From the NCBI GenBank assembly GCA_937951695.1, contig CALFBL010000099.1:1-8904 (forward strand): a stretch of DNA of 8,904 nucleotides, written 5' to 3'. The notes beneath the pieces were generated by a model, which was given only the letters and a program-made list of their open reading frames with translations, was not told where the DNA came from and did no database searches. Both the position numbers and the translations under genes were made by a program. Origin of the DNA: an uncultured Granulosicoccaceae bacterium. GTDB lineage: Bacteria > Pseudomonadota > Gammaproteobacteria > Granulosicoccales > Granulosicoccaceae. Below, piece after piece: positions 1 to 6,743 of this stretch (position 1 is the first letter of the stretch; each line of letters begins with the position of its first letter).

Positions 1-279
1 CACGTGATCGTGCTTACGCAGCGGTGCGTAAGGTTCGGTAACGCGCAGTGAGCCTGACATGCCCAGATGCAACAGCGCTTCACCGTTGTCGGTATGCAGT
101 TGAATGTATTTTCCACGTCGCGACACCTTGCGCACGATGTGGCCCGTTAAGGCGTCGATTTCTGCGGGAATTGGCCAGCGCATCTGACGCTGGTGTATGT
201 GCAGCTGTTGTATCCTGCGTCCTGTAATGTGGGGGGCAATGCCACGGCAGGTGGTCTCAACTTCTGGCAGTTCTGGCAT
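1..279 (-). CDS. mutM: Formamidopyrimidine-DNA glycosylase (Fpg/MutM), N-terminal 93 residues, runs off the left edge
   Basis: Base-excision repair enzyme that removes oxidised purines such as 8-oxoguanine and cuts the abasic strand. The translation begins MPELPEVETTCRGI, the hallmark Fpg N-terminus. Pro2 (the Schiff-base nucleophile once Met is removed) and Glu3 are present, as are the conserved lysine in RRGKYIQL (Lys57) and the HLGMSGSLR segment (71-79) carrying the Met that inserts into DNA. The KHDHV motif lies at the window edge. The C-terminal zinc finger is outside the window. The ATG lies 9 bases after the stop of the DUF4340 gene, with only a weak TGAG as ribosome binding site, so the gene is probably read through from the ABC operon. 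The frame is open to base 1 with no defect. Confidence 0.96.
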   Translation of the reverse strand, partial: MPELPEVETTCRGIAPHITGRRIQQLHIHQRQMRWPIPAEIDALTGHIVRKVSRRGKYIQLHTDNGEALLHLGMSGSLRVTEPYAPLRKHDHV

Positions 280-288
280 GTGCTCAGA

Positions 289-1095
289 TTAACGCGGTGG
301 AAACAGCCACGGTACTTCATCCAGCGGCACAATGTAGGCGTAGCCAGTGCCAGCGGCTTGAATCGCTGCGTATTGGTCGGTAGCGTAAGCGACCCACTTC
401 GTGCGGGTGTCGCCCGTCTCCACGGTTAATGCGCGCTCCGATAAGATGGGTGGGTTATCGGCGCGTGGCCAACTGACGTATTGCTGGGCAACCAGAGTTG
501 TAGCTGCCGCCAACGCTTCAGCATCAAACCGCTCGCCACTGCCACCGCTGATGCGGGTGAGTCCATCGCCCCACAATCGTAAATCGGCCAGCGCTGAAAC
601 ACCGCCTTGCAGAAACGGCAGTACCCAATCGGGTACAAAACGCACTCGGGTCGCATACAGGGCGTGACGCCGCGAACCATCCACAGTTAGCTGACCGATC
701 TTAACCTCGTAATCATTAAAGACGACTGTGACTTCGGGGGTGTCCAGTCCTGTGGCAATCAGATCCACCGACGAGAGGGCGTAGCCCGGATCGGGGTTAG
801 TGTACATGGTTAGTAGTGGCAGTATGCGTTGCTCGTTGGCGGGCAGTTGCACAGGGGCGGTGATGCTCCACGGGTATTGCAAGTCCTCACCTCGTTCCAG
901 TTGAATTGGCTCTTTGCCCGCTTGGGTGATGGTGATGACCTGCACATCGTCTGCGACGCGTGTTGGCTCGGCTACAGCGCTGTTATCGCGTCTTTCAAGA
1001 AAAACTATGGCGGCCACCAAGCACGCGAGAACCGCCGCCAGTGACCAGGTCAAGCGTTTGCGCTTCGCGGCGTGCCCCGGTGCTTCTCGACCCAT
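289..1095 (-). CDS. DUF4340-family membrane-anchored protein, last gene of the GldAFG-like ABC operon
   Basis: 268 residues. A basic N-terminus (KRKR at 11-14) precedes one transmembrane segment (about 15-33), and the rest should lie in the periplasm. The segment beginning YPWSITAPVQLPANEQRI, followed later by a repeat of the same type of strand pattern and VRFVPDWVLPFL, resembles DUF4340 domains (my recognition, no search run). DUF4340 proteins commonly sit beside GldG-like auxiliary ABC proteins, as here. Their biochemical role is unknown; a part in the transporter's extracytoplasmic assembly is inferred from context. I chose the ATG at 1095, which overlaps the GldG stop as TGATG; a TTG one codon upstream is also possible. 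No strong Shine-Dalgarno is visible, which fits translational coupling. Confidence 0.82.
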   Translation of the reverse strand: MGREAPGHAAKRKRLTWSLAAVLACLVAAIVFLERRDNSAVAEPTRVADDVQVITITQAGKEPIQLERGEDLQYPWSITAPVQLPANEQRILPLLTMYTNPDPGYALSSVDLIATGLDTPEVTVVFNDYEVKIGQLTVDGSRRHALYATRVRFVPDWVLPFLQGGVSALADLRLWGDGLTRISGGSGERFDAEALAAATTLVAQQYVSWPRADNPPILSERALTVETGDTRTKWVAYATDQYAAIQAAGTGYAYIVPLDEVPWLFPPR

Positions 1096-2444
1096 CAAGC
1101 GGTTGCTGATTTGGGTCGCCGCCGCCAGGCCACAAAGCCTGCGGCACTTAACAGAGTCAATGGCACGATAACGAGAAAAGCTGAAGTCAGAGCGATAACG
1201 TCGGTGCTGGTCAGTTGCAGTTCCGCATCAATTGCGGGAGTTGTTACAAATTCCAGCGCGGCTGCATCCCCGCTTAACCACAGGTACAAACTCTCAATAA
1301 AAGCAAGGTTCGCGCCATTGCCAAGATAGGCACTGGCGCCAAAATCGGCATCCCCAATAACCACGATGCGTTGATCGATGTCTTCTATCTGCCGTTCGAT
1401 CGCCACACCAAGAATCAAGGGGCCAGCTACTTCTCCGTTGTCTTCATCAAATTGTAGTTCGCCTTCGATCTCGCCGATTTCTGTCCAGCTGGCTTCGGGA
1501 GTTTGCAACAGCACCGCGGTATCCTGTCCGGCCAGTGGTGTGACCGCAAAGGCTTGCGCTTGAGGCAGTAGCACCGGATTGGTTAATTGCCGCGTGGTGG
1601 GGTGGGGGATAAAACGATCGAGCACCACAAACGTGGGTGAGCCCTGCACCAGTTGTTGGCTAGCAGCATCGATCACCCGACCAGGCAGGCTTTGTATACC
1701 CAGTTCATCGGCGAAACGTTGCAATCCGGCACCGTCTTCGGCGTGGGTGTCCGCTTCCTGGAGCCAAAGCAAATTGCCGCCGCGTTGCAACCATTCGTGA
1801 ATACTGGCGATCTCGCCGGGGAAGTAGGCTCGGCGCGGGTCGGCAATGACCACCAGATCGTAGTTGTCGGGCAGGCGTGGATCGCTCACCAGACTGTGTT
1901 CGACCACTTCGATGCCGATGCTCGCCATGGCTTCAGTAACCAATCCCCAATCGTTGTTGGTGGCTAGCAGCGCGCTGCGCTCGTCGTGGCCAGTGATAAA
2001 CGCGATGGTGTGATTAGCGTTGCTGGCAAGTTGTCGGAATACACCGGTTAGCGCTCGTTCGGAAACGGCTTGCAGGCGTCGTTCGTTACCACCGTTGCGA
2101 ATGATCAGTTCGCCCCCGGGGTTGGCATTTAAAGCTCGCGTTTCGGCCGGGTTGGTATCGGGATTAAGGAAGCTCAGCTGTAGATCGGGGGTGTGGGCTT
2201 GATAGCGCGCAATGAGTGATTCAACCGCACCGCGCGCGTTCGGATTCGGGCCCATCACTGCGATGATGTCGGTCGTACCCGGCAAGGCTTGCACGGCTGC
2301 CACTGATGAGTCGGTGATCGTGTTGCGTTTGTTGGCGGTCAGATCAAAGTAGGTCGCGTAGCGCTCGGAGAACCAACCCAAAGCGAGCACGATGCCCAGA
2401 CACAGAACGCCAAGCAATACGTGTTGTTTAATGGAACGTCGCAT
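1095..2444 (-). CDS. GldG-like ABC transporter auxiliary protein
   Basis: 449 residues with a membrane anchor at each end (about 8-24 and 416-437) around a large periplasmic domain of the ABC_transp_aux type. Recognisable family features are FDLTANKRNTIT straight after the first helix (33-44), ITGHDERS (150-157), and YDLVVIADPRRAYFPGEI followed by WLQRGGNLLWL (195-228). VVIGDADFGAS near the C-terminus also matches the family pattern. Proteins of this type accompany an ATPase and an ABC-2 permease; in Bacteroidetes the homologue is needed for gliding, but in proteobacteria the substrate and role are not established. The frame stays open upstream to 2909, but that part lies over the permease gene in another frame. 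The ATG at 2444, sharing one base with the permease TAA (TAATG), gives the expected FDLTAN-proximal N-terminus. Confidence 0.9.
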   Translation of the reverse strand: MRRSIKQHVLLGVLCLGIVLALGWFSERYATYFDLTANKRNTITDSSVAAVQALPGTTDIIAVMGPNPNARGAVESLIARYQAHTPDLQLSFLNPDTNPAETRALNANPGGELIIRNGGNERRLQAVSERALTGVFRQLASNANHTIAFITGHDERSALLATNNDWGLVTEAMASIGIEVVEHSLVSDPRLPDNYDLVVIADPRRAYFPGEIASIHEWLQRGGNLLWLQEADTHAEDGAGLQRFADELGIQSLPGRVIDAASQQLVQGSPTFVVLDRFIPHPTTRQLTNPVLLPQAQAFAVTPLAGQDTAVLLQTPEASWTEIGEIEGELQFDEDNGEVAGPLILGVAIERQIEDIDQRIVVIGDADFGASAYLGNGANLAFIESLYLWLSGDAAALEFVTTPAIDAELQLTSTDVIALTSAFLVIVPLTLLSAAGFVAWRRRPKSATA

Positions 2445-3196
2445 TACCGATTCACATGCCGCAAGGCGTCGAGTCGAATGATGGTCAGAGCCAGAAACAG
2501 GGCGATGTACAGCACAAAATACAACACATCGTTGGTGGCGACATAACCTTGATGAAAGCCGCCGATGTGGCTGGCCAGAGACGCTGCTTGAAACCCGGGA
2601 ATGGGTATGGCAGTAAAGGAGGCTGTGCCGATCAGCCAGACCAGCGCAAGCGTTGCGAGACTGGCAAGAACCGCGACCATCGCATGGCGAGTCAGCGACG
2701 AGAAAAACAACCCGGTGGCCGTGCATGCCGCCGCCAATAAATACAACCCCGATAGTGCTGCAGTAACTTGCAACCAGTCGACGGTGCCTAAAAAACTCAG
2801 GCCGATAAACATCACCAATGTGACCGAGAGAGTGGCGCACAGTACCGCGGTAACCCCCAAAAATTTTCCCAACACCAGAGCCGTTGTGCCGACCGGTGAG
2901 GATTGCCACAACGCCAGCGTGTCGAGGCGATACTCATCGCTAAAACTTCGCATCGAGAACAGTGGACCGAGCAGTAAGGTGATGATGGAGGCTGGTGCGA
3001 TGAAACGCGTGGTCAGCCAAGCGGTAAGTCCTGGCGGATGGTCCAGCAAGGCAAGCTCTGCCTGTCGTTCCAGATACACCTCGACCTGTTGCAGAAACAA
3101 AAACGCAAACACCCACGACAGCAGGGCGGCGATGATCCAGGTGATCGGTAAACGCAACAGACTGATGCCTTCGTGCTTGGCAATGATTCCGATCAT
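2444..3196 (-). CDS. ABC-2 type transporter permease, GldF/NosY-like
   Basis: 250 residues with about six transmembrane segments (roughly 17-37, 67-81, 109-133, 143-168, 171-192 and 222-241). The N-terminus MIGIIAKHEGISLLR and the loop MRSFSDEYRLDTLALWQSSPV followed by LGKFLGV (82-115) fit the GldF-type permease pattern, in which an acidic-basic loop after the second helix precedes a conserved 'lGK' helix. It would form the membrane channel driven by the ATPase encoded just upstream. Its ATG overlaps the ATPase stop by 4 bases (ATGA), and its own TAA overlaps the next ATG by 1 base. No clear ribosome binding site is present, so coupled translation is likely. Substrate unknown. Confidence 0.9.
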   Translation of the reverse strand: MIGIIAKHEGISLLRLPITWIIAALLSWVFAFLFLQQVEVYLERQAELALLDHPPGLTAWLTTRFIAPASIITLLLGPLFSMRSFSDEYRLDTLALWQSSPVGTTALVLGKFLGVTAVLCATLSVTLVMFIGLSFLGTVDWLQVTAALSGLYLLAAACTATGLFFSSLTRHAMVAVLASLATLALVWLIGTASFTAIPIPGFQAASLASHIGGFHQGYVATNDVLYFVLYIALFLALTIIRLDALRHVNR

Positions 3197-4059
3197 GCGT
3201 CGAGGGTGTCCCGGGTGTTCGAGTTGGAGTTCGGGTAGGGGCTAACGGCGTTATTATCGGCCGGGTGCAGCGGCGCTTTTGGCGTACCGTACTGCACCAG
3301 ATTGGCAAACAGCGTATCCAGCTCATCGCGATTGAACATCGCCGGTGCACTGTGGGCTTGCGCCGGTTCTGCGTCGTTGCTGCCATGGTCTGCGGCGTAT
3401 TCGCGTGCAACGATTCGTCCCTGGTGCATCACCGCAATCTGGTTACACACAGCTACGGCTTCGGGTAACAAGTGGGTGGAGAAAATGACTGCGGCCTCTT
3501 CGCCCAGTGTCTTGATCAGGCGACGCATGCTGTGCATCTGATGCGGGTCGAGTCCGTTATTGGGTTCGTCGAGCAAAATCAGTTTGGGTCGATGGACAAT
3601 CGCTTGCGCCAAACCGACGCGTTGACGAAACCCTTTCGACAACGACGATATCCGGCTGGACGCCACGTTGTTGAGATCACACACGGTTAAGGCGTAGTCG
3701 ATCGACGTACGCAGCTGCTTTTTCGGCACGCGACGCAGCTGCGCAGCAAGTTTTAGATAGGCAGTGACTTTCATGTCCGGGTACAAGGGAGGGGTATCGG
3801 GCAGATAACCCAATTGCGCGCGAGCGAAATTGGGCTGTTCACTCAAGGACTGGCCATGGATGTTGATGTGTCCGTTGTCGGGGACCAATAGGCCTGCCAG
3901 CATTTTGAGCGTGGTGGACTTGCCCGCACCGTTTAACCCCAGCAACCCCAGTACGTCTCCCTGGCGCAACTGCAGCGAAATATCGGCGACACGAACGGAT
4001 GGCGTGATATCTCGCATCAGCGCGCGGGCATCAAGCAATAGGGGTAGGTCGGTCTGCAT
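3193..4059 (-). CDS. ABC transporter ATP-binding protein, GldA/NatA-like, first gene of the operon
   Basis: 288 residues. Walker A GLNGAGKST (41-49), signature LSKGFRQRVGLAQAI (140-154, a variant of LSGGQ with K and F), Walker B LILLDEP (160-166), D-loop GLD (169-171) and switch histidine STH (194-196) are all present, so it should hydrolyse ATP. The Q-loop region reads LGYLPDTPPLYPDM, as in the GldA/NatA/CcmA-like subclass that has no glutamine at the usual place. After the nucleotide-binding domain comes a family-like NRDELDTLFANLV (243-255), then about 30 residues of Pro/Asn/Ala-rich tail that look unstructured. The frame opens at 4101, but that extension runs into the rpmG terminator; the ATG at 4059 gives a family-like N-terminus. 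It has no Shine-Dalgarno. Confidence 0.93.
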   Translation of the reverse strand: MQTDLPLLLDARALMRDITPSVRVADISLQLRQGDVLGLLGLNGAGKSTTLKMLAGLLVPDNGHINIHGQSLSEQPNFARAQLGYLPDTPPLYPDMKVTAYLKLAAQLRRVPKKQLRTSIDYALTVCDLNNVASSRISSLSKGFRQRVGLAQAIVHRPKLILLDEPNNGLDPHQMHSMRRLIKTLGEEAAVIFSTHLLPEAVAVCNQIAVMHQGRIVAREYAADHGSNDAEPAQAHSAPAMFNRDELDTLFANLVQYGTPKAPLHPADNNAVSPYPNSNSNTRDTLDA

Positions 4060-4066
4060 GAGGGTG

Positions 4067-4095
4067 AGTATAGTGAACTGTGCGGTTTCAGGCAG
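4067..4095 (-). promoter_or_regulatory. Candidate promoter of the ABC operon, possibly giving a leaderless mRNA
   Basis: On the minus strand TATACT (4072-4067) is a near-consensus -10 hexamer. Seventeen bases upstream lies CTGCCT (4095-4090), a poor -35. Seven bases separate the -10 from the ATG at 4059, so a normal start point would fall at or very near the A of that ATG. The site lies between the rpmG terminator and the ATPase gene, where an operon promoter is expected. The sigma70 assignment is inferred from sequence only. Confidence 0.45.
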
Positions 4096-4098
4096 GCA

Positions 4099-4125
4099 CA
4101 AAAAAGCCCGACTAGGCCGGGCTTT
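4099..4125 (-). terminator. Intrinsic terminator of rpmB-rpmG
   Basis: The minus strand carries an 8-bp perfect stem, AAAGCCCG (4125-4118) and CGGGCTTT (4110-4103), with a 7-base loop. The stem runs into six T residues on the minus strand (4105-4100). It begins 43 bases past the rpmG stop and directly before the ABC operon's candidate promoter, so it insulates the highly expressed ribosomal genes from the transporter genes. Confidence 0.88.
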
Positions 4126-4168
4126 CAGTACCGCAAGAATGCGCTAGGGCGACTGCCTGCCCAAGCAG

Positions 4169-4324
4169 TTACTTGATTTTGGCTTCTTTGTACAACACGT
4201 GCTGACGGACAACCGGATCGAACTTCTTGATTTCCATCTTTCCAGTCATGGTGCGTTTGTTCTTGGTGGTCGTGTAGAAGTGACCGGTGCCTGCTGATGA
4301 GACAAGTTTGATTTTATCGCGCAT
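4169..4324 (-). CDS. rpmG: 50S ribosomal protein L33 (bL33)
   Basis: 51 residues, the usual length, beginning MRDKIKLVSSAGTGHFYTT and ending KEAKIK. It contains TKNKRTM, KMEIKKFDP and RQHVLYKEAKIK, all characteristic of L33. It has no cysteines, so it is the zinc-independent form. A good ribosome binding site AGAGG (4338-4334) lies 9 bases before the ATG. It follows rpmB by 18 bases, the common rpmB-rpmG order, and ends at the terminator 4099-4125. Confidence 0.97.
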   Translation of the reverse strand: MRDKIKLVSSAGTGHFYTTTKNKRTMTGKMEIKKFDPVVRQHVLYKEAKIK

Positions 4325-4342
4325 GGTGTTGGACCTCTGGGG

Positions 4343-4579
4343 TTAGACCTTTTCGCCGCGGCCGCGGAGCTCTTTCAGAACCGAGTCGATGCCGTTTTTG
4401 TCAATAATGCGCATGCCCTTAGAAGACAGACGCAGCTTGACGAACCGGTTTTCACTGGCCACCCAAAATTTATGGGTGTGGAGGTTCGGCAGAAATCGGC
4501 GCCGAGTGCGATTTTTAGCGTGTGACACGTTGTTGCCGCTCATAGGAGCTTTGCCGGTCACTTGACATACTCGAGACAT
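4343..4579 (-). CDS. rpmB: 50S ribosomal protein L28 (bL28)
   Basis: 78 residues, the typical length, starting MSRVCQVTGKAPMSGNNVSHAKNR. Also present are RRRFLPNLHTHKFWV and FVKLRLSSKGMRIIDKNGID, both signature L28 segments. A large-subunit protein, co-transcribed with rpmG. The Shine-Dalgarno is weak (TAGG well upstream of the ATG), but the start is set by the conserved N-terminus. A strong-looking promoter lies about 42-70 bases upstream. In enterobacteria radC and dfp are upstream of rpmB; here the neighbour is divergent folB. Confidence 0.97.
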   Translation of the reverse strand: MSRVCQVTGKAPMSGNNVSHAKNRTRRRFLPNLHTHKFWVASENRFVKLRLSSKGMRIIDKNGIDSVLKELRGRGEKV

Positions 4580-4620
4580 GATGTCGAATACCTAGGAAAT
4601 TTGGGATGCGTAGCCCGGCA

Positions 4621-4649
4621 AGGATAGCGAATCTTGTGCCGCTTCACAA
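4621..4649 (-). promoter_or_regulatory. rpmB-rpmG promoter with GC-rich discriminator
   Basis: Minus strand: -35 TTGTGA (4649-4644), exactly 17 bases, then -10 TATCCT (4626-4621). The discriminator that follows is TGCCGGGC (4620-4613), and an A-rich run lies just upstream of the -35. A GC-rich discriminator is a known feature of stable-RNA and ribosomal-protein promoters under (p)ppGpp control; that regulation is inferred here. The leader to the rpmB ATG would be about 35 bases. Confidence 0.65.
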
Positions 4650-4733
4650 CCGTTTCAGAACATCTTTTTCCGAGTTCGAGCTATCCTGTTCACCCCGCAA
4701 TCCCCGAAATCTCAAGGTTTCACGCTGGAAGCT

Positions 4734-5096
4734 ATGGACAAAGTGTTTCTCACCGGCCTTTGCGTCAACACGATTGTCGGGATTTATCCCGAAGAGCGTG
4801 TCAAAAAACAGTCCGTGGTGATTGATCTGGAATTGGGGTGTGATATCCGCAAAGCGTCTGAATCCGGCGATGTAGCTGATGCGCTGGATTACCACGCTCT
4901 GTCTCTGGTGTTGGTGGAATTCATTGAAAAGAGCCGCTACGGGTTGATTGAGGCCATGGCTGAAGACATCGCGACGCTGATTCTGAGTCAGTATCGGGTG
5001 ACTTGGCTGCGGCTGACGTTGCACAAGCCTGAGGCCTTGTCCAACAGCCGGGATGTTGGGCTGATTATCGAGCGCGAGGCGAAGGCTCAGCCATGA
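4734..5096 (+). CDS. folB: Dihydroneopterin aldolase
   Basis: Folate-pathway enzyme that converts 7,8-dihydroneopterin to 6-hydroxymethyl-7,8-dihydropterin and glycolaldehyde. The 120-residue length is typical. Visible family motifs are MDKVFLTGLCVNTIVGIYPEER (given in part: substrate-side Glu at 20-21), DVADALDY (46-53, Tyr53), LIEAMAEDIA (71-80) and LTLHKPEAL (94-102) with the catalytic Lys98, then SRDVGLIIER. The stretch DVADALDYHAL also fits the FolX epimerase superfamily, but the overall pattern favours FolB. It is divergent from rpmB across 154 bases, with only a weak ribosome binding site (GGAAG close to the ATG). The stop overlaps the next ATG by 4 bases, so the two genes form an operon. 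Confidence 0.92.
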   Translation: MDKVFLTGLCVNTIVGIYPEERVKKQSVVIDLELGCDIRKASESGDVADALDYHALSLVLVEFIEKSRYGLIEAMAEDIATLILSQYRVTWLRLTLHKPEALSNSRDVGLIIEREAKAQP

Positions 5097-6304
5097 TGAA
5101 TTCCGTACCAGTCCCGGATGCTATCGCCCAGGCGCACAGCCGAGAACTGACAGCCCGCCTGGTGGAGTCTGCCGAGCAGGCTAGTTTACCGGTTTCGGTA
5201 TTTATGGATCGCTGCCTGTATGAGCCCGGGCTGGGTTACTACATGGCGGGTTCGCAGAAATTTGGTGCAGACGGCGATTTTATCACCGCCCCGGAGGTGT
5301 CCCCACTGTTCGGCGCTTGCGTGGCTGAGCAATGCGCAGAAGTACTGGCCCTGTGTGGTGGCGGGTTGCTGGAAATGGGGGCAGGGTCCGGGCGTCTTGC
5401 TTTAAGTGTTATTAATGCACTGGATGATTCTCTGTGGTCGCACTATTGGATTGTTGAGCCGTCCGCCGATCTGCAAAGCCGTCAGTCGGAGTTTCTCAAA
5501 CAGAATTTATCGGCTGCCCAGTACGACAAGGTGACCTGGCTGCAGACCCTGCCCGAGTCCTATACTGGCGTTGTGCTTGCGAACGAGGTTATGGATGCCT
5601 TGCCCGTCGAGCGAGTCATTAGAACCGCACAGGGTTTCAATATTGAGGCGGTTGCCGCCACCGGCCAAACCAATATGCCTCTGGCGGTGGCCGAACAGGA
5701 TCCAACCAAGCTCTCGGAGGGTCTGTACAGCCAGATAGACACGACACTGGCAAAAATTGAGAAGGATCTGGGCCGCGACTGGCCGGTGGGTTATCGTTCC
5801 GAGGTGTCGTTGATGCTGCCCGCTTGGATCCACAGCCTAGCGGATAGCTTGACCCAAGGCGTGCTGCTACTCATCGATTACGGCTATCCGCGCCACGAGT
5901 ACTATCTCGACGAACGCCTTCACGGCACCTTGCAGTGCTTTTACCGCCATCATGCGCACAGTGACATCACGTTCTGGCCGGGCCTGCAGGACATCACCGC
6001 CCATGTCGATTTTACTGGCGTGATCGAAGCCGGTGACGCGGCGGGGCTTGAGCTACTGGGCTACACCGCGCAAGCGCCGTTTTTGTATGGTTGTGGCCTG
6101 GCCGAGAAAGCGACGACTCAAAGCGCGTTGTGGCATGCGCCTGCTACGGACGCAACCGCCAGTCGTATCCAACAACAGCAAGCTGTCAACCGCCTGAGCC
6201 TGCCCGGAGAGATGGGCGAGCGCTTTCAGGTCATGGCGTTGGGCCGGGGTATTGAGGCCTCGTTGTGCGGTTTTTCACTGTTGGATTTATCGCACCGTTT
6301 ATAG
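5093..6304 (+). CDS. SAM-dependent methyltransferase, MidA/NDUFAF7 family (COG1565, DUF185)
   Basis: 403 residues, close to the usual length. The family signature is clear: FMDRCLYEPGLGYYM (37-51), FGADGDFITAPEVSPLFG (57-74), the SAM-binding loop LLEMGAGSGRL (92-102), VVLANEVMDALPVERV (160-175), LLIDYGYPRHEYY (259-271), then HGTLQCFYRHH, PGLQDITAHVDFT and GYTAQAPFL. Mitochondrial homologues (NDUFAF7) methylate an arginine of a complex I subunit; the bacterial substrate is not established. The ATG at 5093 overlaps the folB stop by 4 bases and has GAAGG 7 bases upstream (5081-5085), which favours it over the second ATG at 5096. The gene ends 10 bases from a convergent gene. All SAM-binding motifs look intact. 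Confidence 0.93.
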   Translation: MMNSVPVPDAIAQAHSRELTARLVESAEQASLPVSVFMDRCLYEPGLGYYMAGSQKFGADGDFITAPEVSPLFGACVAEQCAEVLALCGGGLLEMGAGSGRLALSVINALDDSLWSHYWIVEPSADLQSRQSEFLKQNLSAAQYDKVTWLQTLPESYTGVVLANEVMDALPVERVIRTAQGFNIEAVAATGQTNMPLAVAEQDPTKLSEGLYSQIDTTLAKIEKDLGRDWPVGYRSEVSLMLPAWIHSLADSLTQGVLLLIDYGYPRHEYYLDERLHGTLQCFYRHHAHSDITFWPGLQDITAHVDFTGVIEAGDAAGLELLGYTAQAPFLYGCGLAEKATTQSALWHAPATDATASRIQQQQAVNRLSLPGEMGERFQVMALGRGIEASLCGFSLLDLSHRL

Positions 6305-6314
6305 GGGTGACGCT

Positions 6315-6734
6315 TTAGTGCGGGACTTGCAGTTGCATTGCCTTGCCGCCAAGTTCGTGTACGGAATCATTGGCTCGAATGGTGACCTCAGCAATATTCG
6401 CAGGTATGGCAAGCGTTAGCGAACGAGTGAAGGGCATTTCGTTTTCGTGAGGATGGTGCAAAATGCGGCTGCCCAGAACGGTGCCGTCCGGTGCCACGAC
6501 ATCCCAGCGATCGGCATAATGGTCCCAACCGGTATCACCATGATTCAGTGTTGCGCTGATGGTGAATTGGCCGTTCGAGGTTTTCGTGATGGTCAAGTCG
6601 ATCACATCAGCTTCGCCGGCGCTGATGCTGCAGCTGGCAGCGATAGCGAGGCAAAAGGCGGTAGCCATGGCTGAGGATCGTGCGCTGCGCAGTGCGAAGG
6701 GTAATTCTTTTAAGACGGGTAATATTTTTAACAT
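6315..6734 (-). CDS. Conserved secreted protein of unknown function
   Basis: 139 residues from the ATG at 6734. Basic residues precede a hydrophobic stretch (about 23-38, MATAFCLAIAASCSIS) that looks like a secretion signal. IAASC at 31-35 could act as a lipobox, so either a soluble periplasmic protein or a lipoprotein is possible. The mature part (about 42-139) is mostly alternating beta-type sequence with a distinctive core: NHGDTGWDHYADRW (64-77), APDGTVLGSRILHHPHENE (81-99), FTRSL (102-106) and RANDSVHELGGK (120-131). I recall similar sequences labelled hypothetical in marine proteobacteria, but no function is known to me. The start is uncertain: an ATG at 6668 would leave more room for the divergent gene but gives a signal without basic residues. 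Neither start has a clear ribosome binding site. Confidence 0.75.
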   Translation of the reverse strand: MLKILPVLKELPFALRSARSSAMATAFCLAIAASCSISAGEADVIDLTITKTSNGQFTISATLNHGDTGWDHYADRWDVVAPDGTVLGSRILHHPHENEMPFTRSLTLAIPANIAEVTIRANDSVHELGGKAMQLQVPH

Positions 6735-6743
6735 GGGAATGAC

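Noticed and set aside
2445..2909. A 155-residue N-terminal extension of the GldG-like protein
   Set aside because: It lies over the permease gene in another frame, and its translation is Arg/His/Ser/Cys-rich shadow sequence. The ATG at 2444 overlapping the permease stop is the natural start.
2601..3245. A 214-residue plus-strand reading frame opposite the permease
   Set aside because: It is antisense to a clear membrane permease, with low-hydrophobicity, Ser/Arg/Asn-rich sequence and no family motif.
4644..5024. A 126-residue minus-strand frame opposite folB
   Set aside because: folB is unmistakable on the other strand. The antisense translation is His/Gln/Arg-rich and motif-free.
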